DNA of 64,000 bases, from contig JACJWR010000002.1 in the NCBI GenBank assembly GCA_020637055.1, positions 558,001 to 622,000 of the forward strand, in the 5' to 3' direction. This document shows, one piece after another, positions 25,768 to 33,311 of this stretch (position 1 is its first letter; each line of letters opens with the position of its first letter). Position numbers and translations under genes: made by a program. The stretch comes from Actinomycetota bacterium. GTDB taxonomy: Bacteria; Actinomycetota; Actinomycetes; S36-B12; UBA10799. The notes beneath the pieces are model-generated. The model was not told the DNA's origin and ran no database searches. It was given only the letters and a program-made list of their open reading frames with translations.

Positions 25768-27474
25768 CTATTCGACGGCCACGTCCATCGCCGGCGCCAC
25801 GATGGTGCGCAGCACCTCGTCGGCCGTGGTGAGTCCCTGCATCGCCAGCCGTACCGCCGCAGTCTGCAGCGAGACGTAGCCCGTGGTCGAAGCCGCCGAG
25901 GCGACGTCGGCGGCCGTACCGCCGGCATGGATGACGCCGCGCACCCTGGGGGTCACGGTGAGCAACTCGTAGGCCCCGACCCGACCCAAGTACCCGGTTT
26001 GGCCGCACATCTCGCATCCGCTCCCCGCCACCAGGGTCGCCGCCTGTGCCGGGGTCAGCCCCAACAGCACCTGGGTCTGAGGGTCCGGCATGCTGGGCTG
26101 GGAACAGAAGGCGCACGGTCGGCGCAGTAGACGCTGCGCTATCACCAGTCCGAGCGCGTCGGCGACCAGATACTTCGGAACGCCCAACTGCACCAGTCGC
26201 ACCACGGCGGAGGGGCCGTCGAGAGTGTGCAGGGTGCTGAGCACGAGGTGTCCGGTGAGCGCTGCGGAGACGGCCATGTTCGCCGTCTCGGTGTCTCGAA
26301 TCTCGCCCACCATCACGACGTCCGGGTCCTGCCGTAGTGCCGCCCGCAAGGCACCGGGAAAACTCACCCCCTTGGCCTCATCGATCTGGATCTGGGTCAC
26401 GCCTTCGAGCTCGAGCTCCACCGGGTCTTCCATGGTGATGGCGTGCCGCTCCGACCCGACGTAGCTGCTCAACAGGGAGTACAACGTCGTGCTCTTGCCG
26501 GAACCCGTTGGACCGGTGACGACGATGAACCCCTGCGGTTTGCCCATGATCGCCGCCACCGAGTCCACCTGTTCCCAGGAGAGGCCCAGTTTCGAAATTT
26601 CCGGCAGTTGTTTCTGCGAGGTCATCAGGCGCAGAACGAGATTCTCGCCATGGATGGTGGGGACCGTGGACACCCGGACGTCCAGATCGTGATCCCTGAT
26701 TCGGACCCGCGCCCTGCCATCCTGTGGTGTCCGTTTGGTGAAGACGTCGAGGCCGGAAATCACCTTCACCCGGCTTGCGATCGGGGCGAGACTCTCAGGC
26801 GGCAGTTCCAGCACGACGTGCATGATCCCGTCGATTCGGAAGCGCACCCGCAACGACTCGGCGGACGGTTCGATGTGGACGTCACTTGCCCGGCGGTTCG
26901 TGGCGTCGAGCAGGATCTGGTCGACGATGCCGACGGCTCCCTCGTCGTCCACCGCCGCGATCCGGGGAGCCACCGGGGTTCCGGTGACCCTGCCGACGAA
27001 GGCGTCGACCACCGCGGCGCGGCGTTCATCGCCCCACAACCGCCGGAGTTGGGCCTCGACCTGCGATGGCATCGCGACCACGAACGAGACTCTGCCCTGG
27101 TAGCGGGTGCGCAGATCATCGGCGGAGACGATGTCGAACGGATCCGCGACCGCGACCACGGTGTTCCCGTTCGCGACCGCGAACGGGACCGCCCGGTAGC
27201 GGAAAGCCGACACCCGGTCCAGCGATCGCGCCACCGAATCGTCGATCGCGACCCGATCCAGGTCCACCACATGCAGACCATGACGCTCCGCCAGCCCGGC
27301 GGCCACGGTCTGTTCGTCGCACAGGTGCTCCCGGATGAGCACCTCACCCAATCTCGGTCGGTTCGGATCGGAACGTTGGATCGCCAGCGCTCGTGCCACG
27401 TCGGCCTCCGAGACCTTGCCCCAGCCGATCAGGATGTCCCCGAGACGGCGGCGCGGAGTGCCATACGGTTGCAC
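25768..27474 (-). CDS. PilB/GspE-type secretion or pilus assembly ATPase
   Basis: The 568-residue protein has an N-terminal MshEN-type domain (about 1-145), ASDVHIEP at 196-203, Walker A GPTGSGKST at 321-329, an Asp box and Walker B region (QDPDVVMVGEIRDTETA), the His box (LSTLHT) and two CxxC pairs (CAFC, CEMC) for zinc. It should power type IV pilus or type II-like assembly, yet no prepilin, PilC, PilT or prepilin peptidase lies in the window. GTG at 27474 follows GAGGAGG; an ATG at 27492 is an alternative without a ribosome site. A TACGGT -10 candidate at 27528-27533 would give a leader of about 45 nt. Confidence 0.93.
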   Translation of the reverse strand: MQPYGTPRRRLGDILIGWGKVSEADVARALAIQRSDPNRPRLGEVLIREHLCDEQTVAAGLAERHGLHVVDLDRVAIDDSVARSLDRVSAFRYRAVPFAVANGNTVVAVADPFDIVSADDLRTRYQGRVSFVVAMPSQVEAQLRRLWGDERRAAVVDAFVGRVTGTPVAPRIAAVDDEGAVGIVDQILLDATNRRASDVHIEPSAESLRVRFRIDGIMHVVLELPPESLAPIASRVKVISGLDVFTKRTPQDGRARVRIRDHDLDVRVSTVPTIHGENLVLRLMTSQKQLPEISKLGLSWEQVDSVAAIMGKPQGFIVVTGPTGSGKSTTLYSLLSSYVGSERHAITMEDPVELELEGVTQIQIDEAKGVSFPGALRAALRQDPDVVMVGEIRDTETANMAVSAALTGHLVLSTLHTLDGPSAVVRLVQLGVPKYLVADALGLVIAQRLLRRPCAFCSQPSMPDPQTQVLLGLTPAQAATLVAGSGCEMCGQTGYLGRVGAYELLTVTPRVRGVIHAGGTAADVASAASTTGYVSLQTAAVRLAMQGLTTADEVLRTIVAPAMDVAVE

Positions 27475-27598
27475 GGTCCTCCTCGCCTCCATTCGCCGGC
27501 GCGGTCCGAGAACCATCGCCTGCGCCCACCGTAGGGCACCGCCGACGGAAAGACTCGCGATCGGCGGATCAACTTCGCTAGGGTGACCATGCGGCGCC

Positions 27599-27604
27599 TA
27601 GGGT
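27599..27604 (+). promoter_or_regulatory. -10 element TAGGGT (second copy 27579-27584)
   Basis: Two TAGGGT copies 20 bp apart precede the DUF4333-like gene. The nearer one would start transcription near 27611, leaving a short leader with GGAGG. Confidence 0.4.
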
Positions 27605-27634
27605 CCGCGTCGCGCGGCGGAGTGGAGGATGCAG

Positions 27635-28198
27635 ATGGGCACTGAGACCGGGATCGAACCGCATAGGCGTCGGAACGCACTCGTGGTGTTGGCGGCCAGC
27701 GGTGGCGCGCTCGCCATCCTCGCCGGTTGCAGCGTCTCCAGCAACCTCGATTCGGCCAAACTGCAGGACCAGATCACCCAGGAGGTCCAGGCGGTCGTGC
27801 CCGAGGGCACCGAGGTTTCCGTGAGTTGCCCGAGCGACATCGCGATCTCCGCCGGCGCCACCTCGGAGTGCACCATGAACGTCGCCGGGCAGACCGCCCA
27901 GGTCGTGGTGACCCAAGAGGATTCCGAGGGCAATGTGGTGTTCGAATCCGCCTCGGCGATCCTGTTCCTCGATCAGGCGCAAGATGAGATCACCAAAGAG
28001 GTGACGGCGCAGATTCCGGGCAACTGGACCACGACGTGCGCACCTCCTGGATCCAGTTCCGGTATCTACGTTGCGCCTCCCGGCACCACCTTCGACTGCG
28101 TCGTCAGCGGCACCACCGCCGGCGGGGAGCAGCAGGAGGGCACCGCGGTGGTGACCGTGGACGACAACAAGGGCAACATCAGCTTCAGCGTGCAGTGA
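27635..28198 (+). CDS. DUF4333-like lipoprotein with duplicated domain
   Basis: The 187-residue protein has a signal peptide ending in a lipobox (LAGC, Cys about 32). Two related segments follow: the first with SCPSDIAISAGATSECTM, the second with TCAPPGSS...TTFDCVVSG. Each has a Cys pair, the pattern of DUF4333-type actinobacterial lipoproteins. The function is unknown; location is the outer face of the membrane. ATG at 27635 is preferred over 27629 because GGAGG lies 6 nt before it and directly abuts the earlier one. It is divergent from the PilB-type gene. Confidence 0.75.
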   Translation: MGTETGIEPHRRRNALVVLAASGGALAILAGCSVSSNLDSAKLQDQITQEVQAVVPEGTEVSVSCPSDIAISAGATSECTMNVAGQTAQVVVTQEDSEGNVVFESASAILFLDQAQDEITKEVTAQIPGNWTTTCAPPGSSSGIYVAPPGTTFDCVVSGTTAGGEQQEGTAVVTVDDNKGNISFSVQ

Positions 28199-28229
28199 TG
28201 TGCCCTTGTCGTCGTCCAGGCGCGAGGCG

Positions 28230-28997
28230 TCAGATTCGGCGGAAGGCCGTCGGCTCGCCGATGTAGTAGATGCTCGCGATGTGCACACCAGTGTCGTAGT
28301 TGCTGGCCTGCACCACCTGGCCGCCGCCGATGTAGATGGCGACATGCTGGGCTCCACCGGGTCCGTAGAAGACCAGATCCCCAGGGGCCAGGCTGTCGTA
28401 GCTCACCGCGGACCCGTAGCCGATCTGGTTGTATGAGCCGCCCGGCAGCGAGACTCCGGCCTGACCGTAGGCCCACTTGACCAGACCCGAGCAGTCGAAT
28501 CCGCCCGGTGCCTGACCGCCGGACACGTACGGCTGCCCAAGCATCGACATTGCCGCGCCGACTGCGCCGGAACCCGAGTATCCGCCCACGGCGGCCGGTG
28601 CCTCATAGGCAGCGGAAGCCGGAGCCGTGTAGGTCTCGACGGGGGCGTTGGCTGCGGCCTGGGCCTGCCACTGGGCCACGACGGCCTCGTTCATCAGCCG
28701 CTGATCCTCGGCGGCTTGCGCGGCGGCAGCCTCGGCAGCGGCGGCGGCTTCGGCCTCGGCAGCCTGCTGCTGCCAGTTGGCCACCACGGCAGCCTTCACC
28801 GCAACGAGGTAGTCGGCCTCCCGCTTGCGCTGGATCGTGGCCTCTTCCTGCTTCAGGGCTGAACTGATTGCTGCCTGCGAACTCGGCCGAACGGCAGCCT
28901 CGCCGTTGTTCTGTGCGAATGCCGGCACGGTTGCGAAGACCGTTGCGCCAGCGACGGCCGCGGCAGCGGGCAGAGCGATACGAGCGGAAATACGCAT
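28230..28997 (-). CDS. Secreted NlpC/P60 cell-wall peptidase
   Basis: The 255-residue protein has a cleavable signal peptide (AFA-Q near residue 28), an Ala/Glu/Gln-rich helical region at about 30-115 likely to form a coiled coil, a Pro/Ala linker, and a C-terminal NlpC/P60 domain. The catalytic Cys is in FDCSGLVKWAYG near 168 and the His in AQHVAIYIG near 218. It should cut D-gamma-glutamyl-diaminopimelate bonds in peptidoglycan during growth or division (RipA/RpfB-like group). The ATG is preceded by AAAAGGACATCACAACCT. A structured leader of about 220 bp lies upstream. Confidence 0.9.
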   Translation of the reverse strand: MRISARIALPAAAAVAGATVFATVPAFAQNNGEAAVRPSSQAAISSALKQEEATIQRKREADYLVAVKAAVVANWQQQAAEAEAAAAAEAAAAQAAEDQRLMNEAVVAQWQAQAAANAPVETYTAPASAAYEAPAAVGGYSGSGAVGAAMSMLGQPYVSGGQAPGGFDCSGLVKWAYGQAGVSLPGGSYNQIGYGSAVSYDSLAPGDLVFYGPGGAQHVAIYIGGGQVVQASNYDTGVHIASIYYIGEPTAFRRI

Positions 28998-29220
28998 AGG
29001 TTGTGATGTCCTTTTCTGGCTGCCTCCCGACCGTGCAGCCGCACCGCCTGCGCGGGGCCGCACGCCGGTACGCCCGCAGATCACGACCCGTCGGGGGTCG
29101 GCCGCATGCCGGCGATTCGGCAGATCACCCGCCGAATCCGCCTTCGCGGATGTCGGAACTTCAGGTGACGTTGAGAACGTACTTGCCGCCGCTGCCCCGC
29201 TCTGACGCGTTTGGGGTGAG
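28998..29220 (-). promoter_or_regulatory. Structured 5' leader of the NlpC/P60 gene, candidate riboswitch
   Basis: This non-coding stretch holds at least four stems: 29136-29151 (ATCCGC/GCGGAT, 4-nt loop), 29111-29142 (GGCGATTCGGC with GCCGAATCCGCC, one bulge, minus-strand loop GGGTGATCT), 29084-29100 (CGACCC/GGGTCG) and 29018-29040 (GGCTGC/GCAGCC). The first two share 29136-29142 and exclude each other, as in a switch. Actinobacterial NlpC/P60 genes are known targets of cyclic-di-AMP (ydaO/yuaA) riboswitches, and the GGGTGATC loop recalls that motif, but the full consensus was not confirmed. Positions 29221-29309 hold nothing else I recognise. Confidence 0.4.
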
Positions 29221-29321
29221 TGCAGTCACACCGGCAGCCAACATTTCGTCAAGATCAGGGCAAGATTCCGAGCACCCCGCCAGGGTTCGCCGCCGGAAGT
29301 GAAATGGCGCACAATTGAGCC

Positions 29322-29921
29322 ATGTCAGCGTCTGGCACGGTCGAGGTGGATCGCGCGAACGGTCGCGGTCGGCTTCGGCGGGTGGTGGGTCCAATCCTGG
29401 TGCTGCTGGCACTGATGTGGGCACTCGAGGTGCTCGACGTGGTGTTGCGAGGCCGGTTGGACAGTCTCGGAATCGTGAGCCGCACCCCGGAAGGGTTGAT
29501 CGGGATTCCGCTTTCCCCCTTCCTGCACGGCGGCTTCGCCCACCTCATGGCGAACACCATCCCCTTCGTCGTGCTCGGGCTGTTGGTGGCCTGGCGGACC
29601 GAGCGGTCCATGTGGCCCGTCACGCTCACCATCGCCGTGATCGGTGGCTTCGGAGTATGGCTGCTGGGGCCCGGGGCGGCGGTGACGATCGGAGCGAGCG
29701 GCATCATCTTCGGCTTCTTCGCCTACCTGATCACGGCCGGACTGTTGACCCGTCACTGGCTCGATCTGCTCATCGCGGTTGCGGTGCTGATCGTCTACGG
29801 CGGCCTGCTCGCAGGTGTGCTGCCATTCGCAGTCGGCCCGGGTGTGTCCTGGCTGGCCCACCTGATGGGTGCCCTAGGCGGTGTGGTGGCCGCGTTCGCG
29901 TTCGCTGATCGCAGCCGCTAG
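29322..29921 (+). CDS. Rhomboid family intramembrane serine protease
   Basis: The 199-residue protein has six predicted membrane helices. It shows rhomboid hallmarks: HLMANTIPF (L1/TM2 His-Asn) near 75, the nucleophile motif GASG with Ser near 127, and the partner His in AHLMGALGG near 181. Length fits the minimal six-helix bacterial form. It should cleave membrane-protein substrates within the bilayer; the target is unknown. The ATG has CACAAT ending 6 nt upstream and no ribosome site, suggesting a leaderless transcript. Confidence 0.88.
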   Translation: MSASGTVEVDRANGRGRLRRVVGPILVLLALMWALEVLDVVLRGRLDSLGIVSRTPEGLIGIPLSPFLHGGFAHLMANTIPFVVLGLLVAWRTERSMWPVTLTIAVIGGFGVWLLGPGAAVTIGASGIIFGFFAYLITAGLLTRHWLDLLIAVAVLIVYGGLLAGVLPFAVGPGVSWLAHLMGALGGVVAAFAFADRSR

Positions 29922-29927
29922 CCCGCT

Positions 29928-30890
29928 CTACTTGGCCAGAGTGCCAATCGCGAAGGCCTCCAACTGGGTGGTCGGCCGCGGCTCCCCTTGATGCTGGGCG
30001 GTGAAGGCCGCCGACCCGTCCTGGCCGCACAGCGACTCGATCGGCTGCTCGCCACCTGGGTGTCGGGCGACCCACCCGGTCAGGTCGTAGACCTTGCCGT
30101 CGATCACGCTCCAGCACGCGTCCGCGGAGTTCCTGGTGGCGACTTCGGCCATCGTGAACGTGGCGGGGCTTGCCCCGGGTGCCGTCGGTGAACCGGCCGT
30201 CGACGCCGATGCCTGCGGCGCCGGATCGGTGGTTTGGTCGGCGGCGGACTCCAGCACGGTGCCCCACACGGCCTCGGCACCGGATTCGCCCACCCGGAAC
30301 GTCTGCACCACCGTCACGGCGGCGACCACAACGGCGACGCCGGCCAATATCCGAATGCCCATCGGGGTGCGGACTTTTCCTCCGGCGGCTGTGGTCCCCG
30401 TTGCCGCCGCGGCAGGTGCGGCGGATTGACCGCTCAACACGTCGTGAGTTTGGCTCAGGAGCGCCTCGACGTCGTCGCCCGTCGCGGCGCCGCCCGACAC
30501 CGCGCCACTTCCCGCCGGCCCCGGGCCACTCCCCTGTGGGCCCGAGGCACGGCCTTGTCGCCAGTCCCAGATCGCTGCGACGCCGACATAGAGGGTCGTG
30601 GTGACGAACATCGCGGCGGCGAAGTAGGGCAAACCGTCGCCCAGCGACGCGTGCCGGACCGGTTCACCGACGACAGCCGCGAGTCGCTCACCCGACTCTT
30701 TGGCGAGCCAGGTGGCCATCACCGCAGCGGCGGTCAGGAGCACCACCCAACCTCCGAGGGTGCGCCGCCACGACCGCCGCACAGCGAGCAACACCAGCCC
30801 AACCGCACTCAGCGGGATCAACACAACGGCTGCATGCACCACCAGCGGGTGAAGCGGCAGGCCGTTCACAGTCGCGAACATGTGGGCCAT
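29928..30890 (-). CDS. DUF2231 membrane protein fused to cytochrome b5-like domain
   Basis: The 320-residue protein has a DUF2231-like N-terminal half with four membrane helices (GLPLHPLVVHAAVVLIPLS, then helices near 46, 88 and 183), a Gly/Ala-rich linker at about 112-170, and a C-terminal cytochrome b5-like domain from about 240. The heme-ligand His lies in ARHPGG near 277, and a second His in TAQHQG near 299. It is probably a membrane electron carrier or heme protein with its b5 domain outside the cell (inference). ATG at 30890 is listed; ATG at 30881 is equally likely because CATAAT ends 7 nt before it. Confidence 0.8.
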   Translation of the reverse strand: MAHMFATVNGLPLHPLVVHAAVVLIPLSAVGLVLLAVRRSWRRTLGGWVVLLTAAAVMATWLAKESGERLAAVVGEPVRHASLGDGLPYFAAAMFVTTTLYVGVAAIWDWRQGRASGPQGSGPGPAGSGAVSGGAATGDDVEALLSQTHDVLSGQSAAPAAAATGTTAAGGKVRTPMGIRILAGVAVVVAAVTVVQTFRVGESGAEAVWGTVLESAADQTTDPAPQASASTAGSPTAPGASPATFTMAEVATRNSADACWSVIDGKVYDLTGWVARHPGGEQPIESLCGQDGSAAFTAQHQGEPRPTTQLEAFAIGTLAK

Positions 30891-30977
30891 TATGGCCCCG
30901 AATCCGGTGTCGACCCAGAAATCGCTTGCAGCCGCTGTGCGTGTCAGCCCGGCGACACCACCTCCGCTGGCACTTGA

Positions 30978-30995
30978 TATACCCCCTGGGGTATA
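30978..30995. promoter_or_regulatory. CsoR/CstR-type operator palindrome
   Basis: TATACCCC-CT-GGGGTATA is a perfect 8+8 bp inverted repeat with the A/T-flanked G-tract design of CsoR, CstR and RcnR operators. Its right arm overlaps the -10 candidate TATAGT (30992-30997), so a bound repressor would block the promoter. It lies 9 bp before the rhodanese start and 87 bp from the divergent DUF2231 gene. Confidence 0.75.
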
Positions 30996-30997
30996 GT
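30992..30997 (+). promoter_or_regulatory. -10 element TATAGT of rhodanese gene
   Basis: TATAGT ends 7 nt before the ATG at 31005, which has no ribosome site; leaderless transcription is likely. It overlaps the operator. Confidence 0.55.
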
Positions 30998-31004
30998 TCG
31001 TTTC

Positions 31005-31394
31005 ATGTGGAAGCGATCAACCGCCGTTGCCCTCTTCGCCGTCGCCGTGCTCACCGGCACCGCCGCCTGCTCGAGTTCGAGCGCGACATCGGATACCGCC
31101 GCCCCGACCTCCGTGGTGGACGTCGCCGGGGCGACCATCATCGACGTGCGCACGCCGGAAGAGTTCACCTCCGGACACCTCGAGGGAGCGACCAACATCA
31201 ACCTGCAGTCGTCGGGGTTCACGTCGCAGATCCAGTCGTTGCCGAAGGACTCCTCGTACGTGGTGTATTGCCGTAGCGGCAACCGTTCGGCCGAGGCCGT
31301 GGCGCAGATGAAGGCAGCCGGCTTCACCAACGTGGTGGACGCTGGTGGCCTTCAGGAGGCTTCCGACAGCACCGGCGTGCCGGTCGTTTCGTAG
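31005..31394 (+). CDS. Rhodanese-domain lipoprotein
   Basis: The 129-residue protein has a lipoprotein signal (TAACS, Cys about 22) and a single rhodanese domain with IIDVRTPEEF near 45 and the active-site loop YCRSGNRS near 89, whose Cys would carry persulfide sulfur. Length fits a minimal surface rhodanese. Secreted rhodaneses transfer sulfane sulfur or act in thiol/copper homeostasis. The operator upstream suggests repression by a CsoR/CstR-family protein released by copper or persulfide; no such gene is in the window. It is convergent with the DyP peroxidase gene. Confidence 0.9.
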   Translation: MWKRSTAVALFAVAVLTGTAACSSSSATSDTAAPTSVVDVAGATIIDVRTPEEFTSGHLEGATNINLQSSGFTSQIQSLPKDSSYVVYCRSGNRSAEAVAQMKAAGFTNVVDAGGLQEASDSTGVPVVS

Positions 31395-31434
31395 TCCCGG
31401 GATCATCCGGCGCCGAGCCGACTGGCGGGACACG

Positions 31435-32673
31435 TTACGCCTCGAGCAGGGTCTCCCCTATCCAACCGCCCGGCGAGAAACCCGGCGGCACCGCCGCAAT
31501 CGCCGATCCGGTGTAGGTCACCCAGGTGTTGAGCAGGTCTGATTCAGCCAATCGGCGCTGAATCCCCACGAACTGCTCGGCGGGGTCCGCGGCGAAGGCC
31601 ACAAAGATCTGACCTGCGTCACCGGCTACTCCGGTGCCGAAGTTGTAGGGCCGCCGCAGGATGCGCTCCCGCGGATTGGTGGGGGCCGCGAGCCTTGCGT
31701 GGGCGGTCGGTGCGATCACACTCAGGCCACGCTCGTCGACGGCGTCCAAGTCCACCTGGGATTCCGGCGTCCCCCCGGACAGCGGGGCACCATCGCTGAG
31801 GTTGCGGCCGATGATCTCCTCGCGGCCGGCGCGATCCAACTGAGTCCACGTCTCCAATTCGAACTCGACCCGGCGCACGACCATCCCAGTGCCGCCCACC
31901 AACCACGCGGGCGCATCCGACCACACGACCTCGTCGAAGTCAGCCGTCCCCGGCGTCGGATTGACGATGCCGTCCACCTGGCCGAAGAGGTTGCGTCCCA
32001 CCGTGCCGGACGGCAGCGCACCTGGCGCGTTGTGGAAACCCTGCTGGATCCAGCGGGTGGTGGTGAATGCGGCGGCGTCGTTGCTCACCACCCGGAGGGT
32101 GTGGCCGACGGTGAGCGGGTCGTCCGAGCAGATCTGCACGAGGATGTCACCGCCGGTGAAGGCCGGATCGATCTCGTCGCCGGCGAACACCGGTAGGTCG
32201 ACCAGCCACTCCGGCCGGTAGGGCGCCAGCCCGTCGAGCGAGAACACGCCAGGACCGAATCCGACGGTGACGGTGAGGTTGGCCGGCACCGCGGCGAGTT
32301 CCGGGACCGGGTCGGCCAGTGCAGGCTCACCGGCGGCGAGGCGCTCAATATCGTCGGAAAGCAGCTTCATCAACTTCACCAGGTCGGTTCGGCTGGAGCC
32401 CGGCCGGAGCGAGAAGCTGGCGATGGCGGCACTCGCCTGGGCAGGCGTCGCTATCCCGGCCTGGTGCGGGCCGTAAGGATCGACCGTCGACTCGCCCAGA
32501 GCACCCGTCCCGGAGTCGCCGGGCTGCTGGTCGCGTTGGTTGACCGAGGTCGCCACCGCCGCACCCGCCGCAGCTCCGACGAGTGCCGCCGAACCACCGA
32601 TCGCCGCTCCGCCGAGCAGCAGTCGCCGCCGGCTGAATCCACTCGCACTGCCGTTGTCTCCGGGTTCAGTCAC
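31435..32673 (-). CDS. DyP-type peroxidase, Tat-exported (EfeB/DtpA-like)
   Basis: The 412-residue protein starts with a twin-arginine signal (FSRRRLLLGG). It has the DyP motif GxxDG as GQVDG near 240, with the distal Asp, and the heme-binding His in APTAHARLAAP near 330, followed by the distal Arg region. It should use peroxide with heme b outside the membrane. Class A DyPs work in iron uptake (EfeB) or with copper chaperones (Streptomyces DtpA with Sco/ECuC). The PCu(A)C gene lies 14 bp upstream on the same strand, favouring the copper-linked role. GTG start with GAGAGG. Confidence 0.93.
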   Translation of the reverse strand: MTEPGDNGSASGFSRRRLLLGGAAIGGSAALVGAAAGAAVATSVNQRDQQPGDSGTGALGESTVDPYGPHQAGIATPAQASAAIASFSLRPGSSRTDLVKLMKLLSDDIERLAAGEPALADPVPELAAVPANLTVTVGFGPGVFSLDGLAPYRPEWLVDLPVFAGDEIDPAFTGGDILVQICSDDPLTVGHTLRVVSNDAAAFTTTRWIQQGFHNAPGALPSGTVGRNLFGQVDGIVNPTPGTADFDEVVWSDAPAWLVGGTGMVVRRVEFELETWTQLDRAGREEIIGRNLSDGAPLSGGTPESQVDLDAVDERGLSVIAPTAHARLAAPTNPRERILRRPYNFGTGVAGDAGQIFVAFAADPAEQFVGIQRRLAESDLLNTWVTYTGSAIAAVPPGFSPGGWIGETLLEA

Positions 32674-32687
32674 TGCGGCGGCACCTC

Positions 32688-33287
32688 TCAGCCGGCGGGC
32701 TGGCTTCCGTCCATACTCGGCATCTGCGACGCGCCGTTCATGTCATCCATGCCGCCCATGCCGCCGCCCACGTACTCTTCGTTCCCGCCGGCGAACTCCT
32801 TGGCGGTGGCCACAACCTCGAACGACCCACCGGTGCTGCACTCCAGCGTCGTGGTGACCTCGTCCCCGGGAGCGATCGGCCCGGTCAGTTGCATGAGCAT
32901 GACGTGGTAGCCGCCGGGTTCAAGAGTCAGCGTGCCTCCCGCCGGCACCACAAATCCGCCGTCGATGGCTTTCATCTGGCCGTCTGCCACCTCGTGCAGT
33001 TCGACGACCCCGGCCGCCGGACTCGAACCGCCGACGATCGTCACCTCTTCGTCCCCACTGTTCGTGAGCACGCCGAATTCGCCGGTCATGCCGGAATCGG
33101 CCGCCTTCACCCAGGCGTCGGTCAGGGTCACCGGGCAATCCCCGGTCGCACTCGCCGACGGGCTCGTAGCGGCGGATGGCGACTCACTCTCGGTCGCCGA
33201 CGACGACCCGCCGGAGCACCCGGCGATCAGCAGAACTCCAAGCGTTCCAAGGGCAATCGCGACAGGCTTCGCAGTCATCTTCACCAT
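32688..33287 (-). CDS. PCu(A)C-type copper chaperone lipoprotein
   Basis: The 199-residue protein has a lipobox (IAGC, Cys about 24), a Ser/Thr/Glu linker, and a PCu(A)C cupredoxin-like domain. Copper ligands follow the family pattern His, Met, His-x-Met: ELHEVADGQMKA, then GYHVMLM about 22 residues later. A Met/Gly-rich tail (GGGMGGMDDMNGASQMPSM) adds possible copper sites. It should deliver Cu(I) outside the membrane, plausibly to the neighbouring peroxidase or a cytochrome oxidase. TATCAT ends 6 nt before the ATG at 33287; ATG at 33278 is an alternative. Confidence 0.92.
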   Translation of the reverse strand: MVKMTAKPVAIALGTLGVLLIAGCSGGSSSATESESPSAATSPSASATGDCPVTLTDAWVKAADSGMTGEFGVLTNSGDEEVTIVGGSSPAAGVVELHEVADGQMKAIDGGFVVPAGGTLTLEPGGYHVMLMQLTGPIAPGDEVTTTLECSTGGSFEVVATAKEFAGGNEEYVGGGMGGMDDMNGASQMPSMDGSQPAG

Positions 33288-33293
33288 GCGCCG

Positions 33294-33299
33294 ATGATA
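33294..33299 (-). promoter_or_regulatory. -10 element TATCAT of PCu(A)C/DyP unit
   Basis: It ends 6 nt before the ATG at 33287, in the gap after the MFS gene; suggests the chaperone-peroxidase pair can be transcribed without the transporter. Confidence 0.5.
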
Positions 33300-33311
33300 C
33301 GACCGCGGCGA

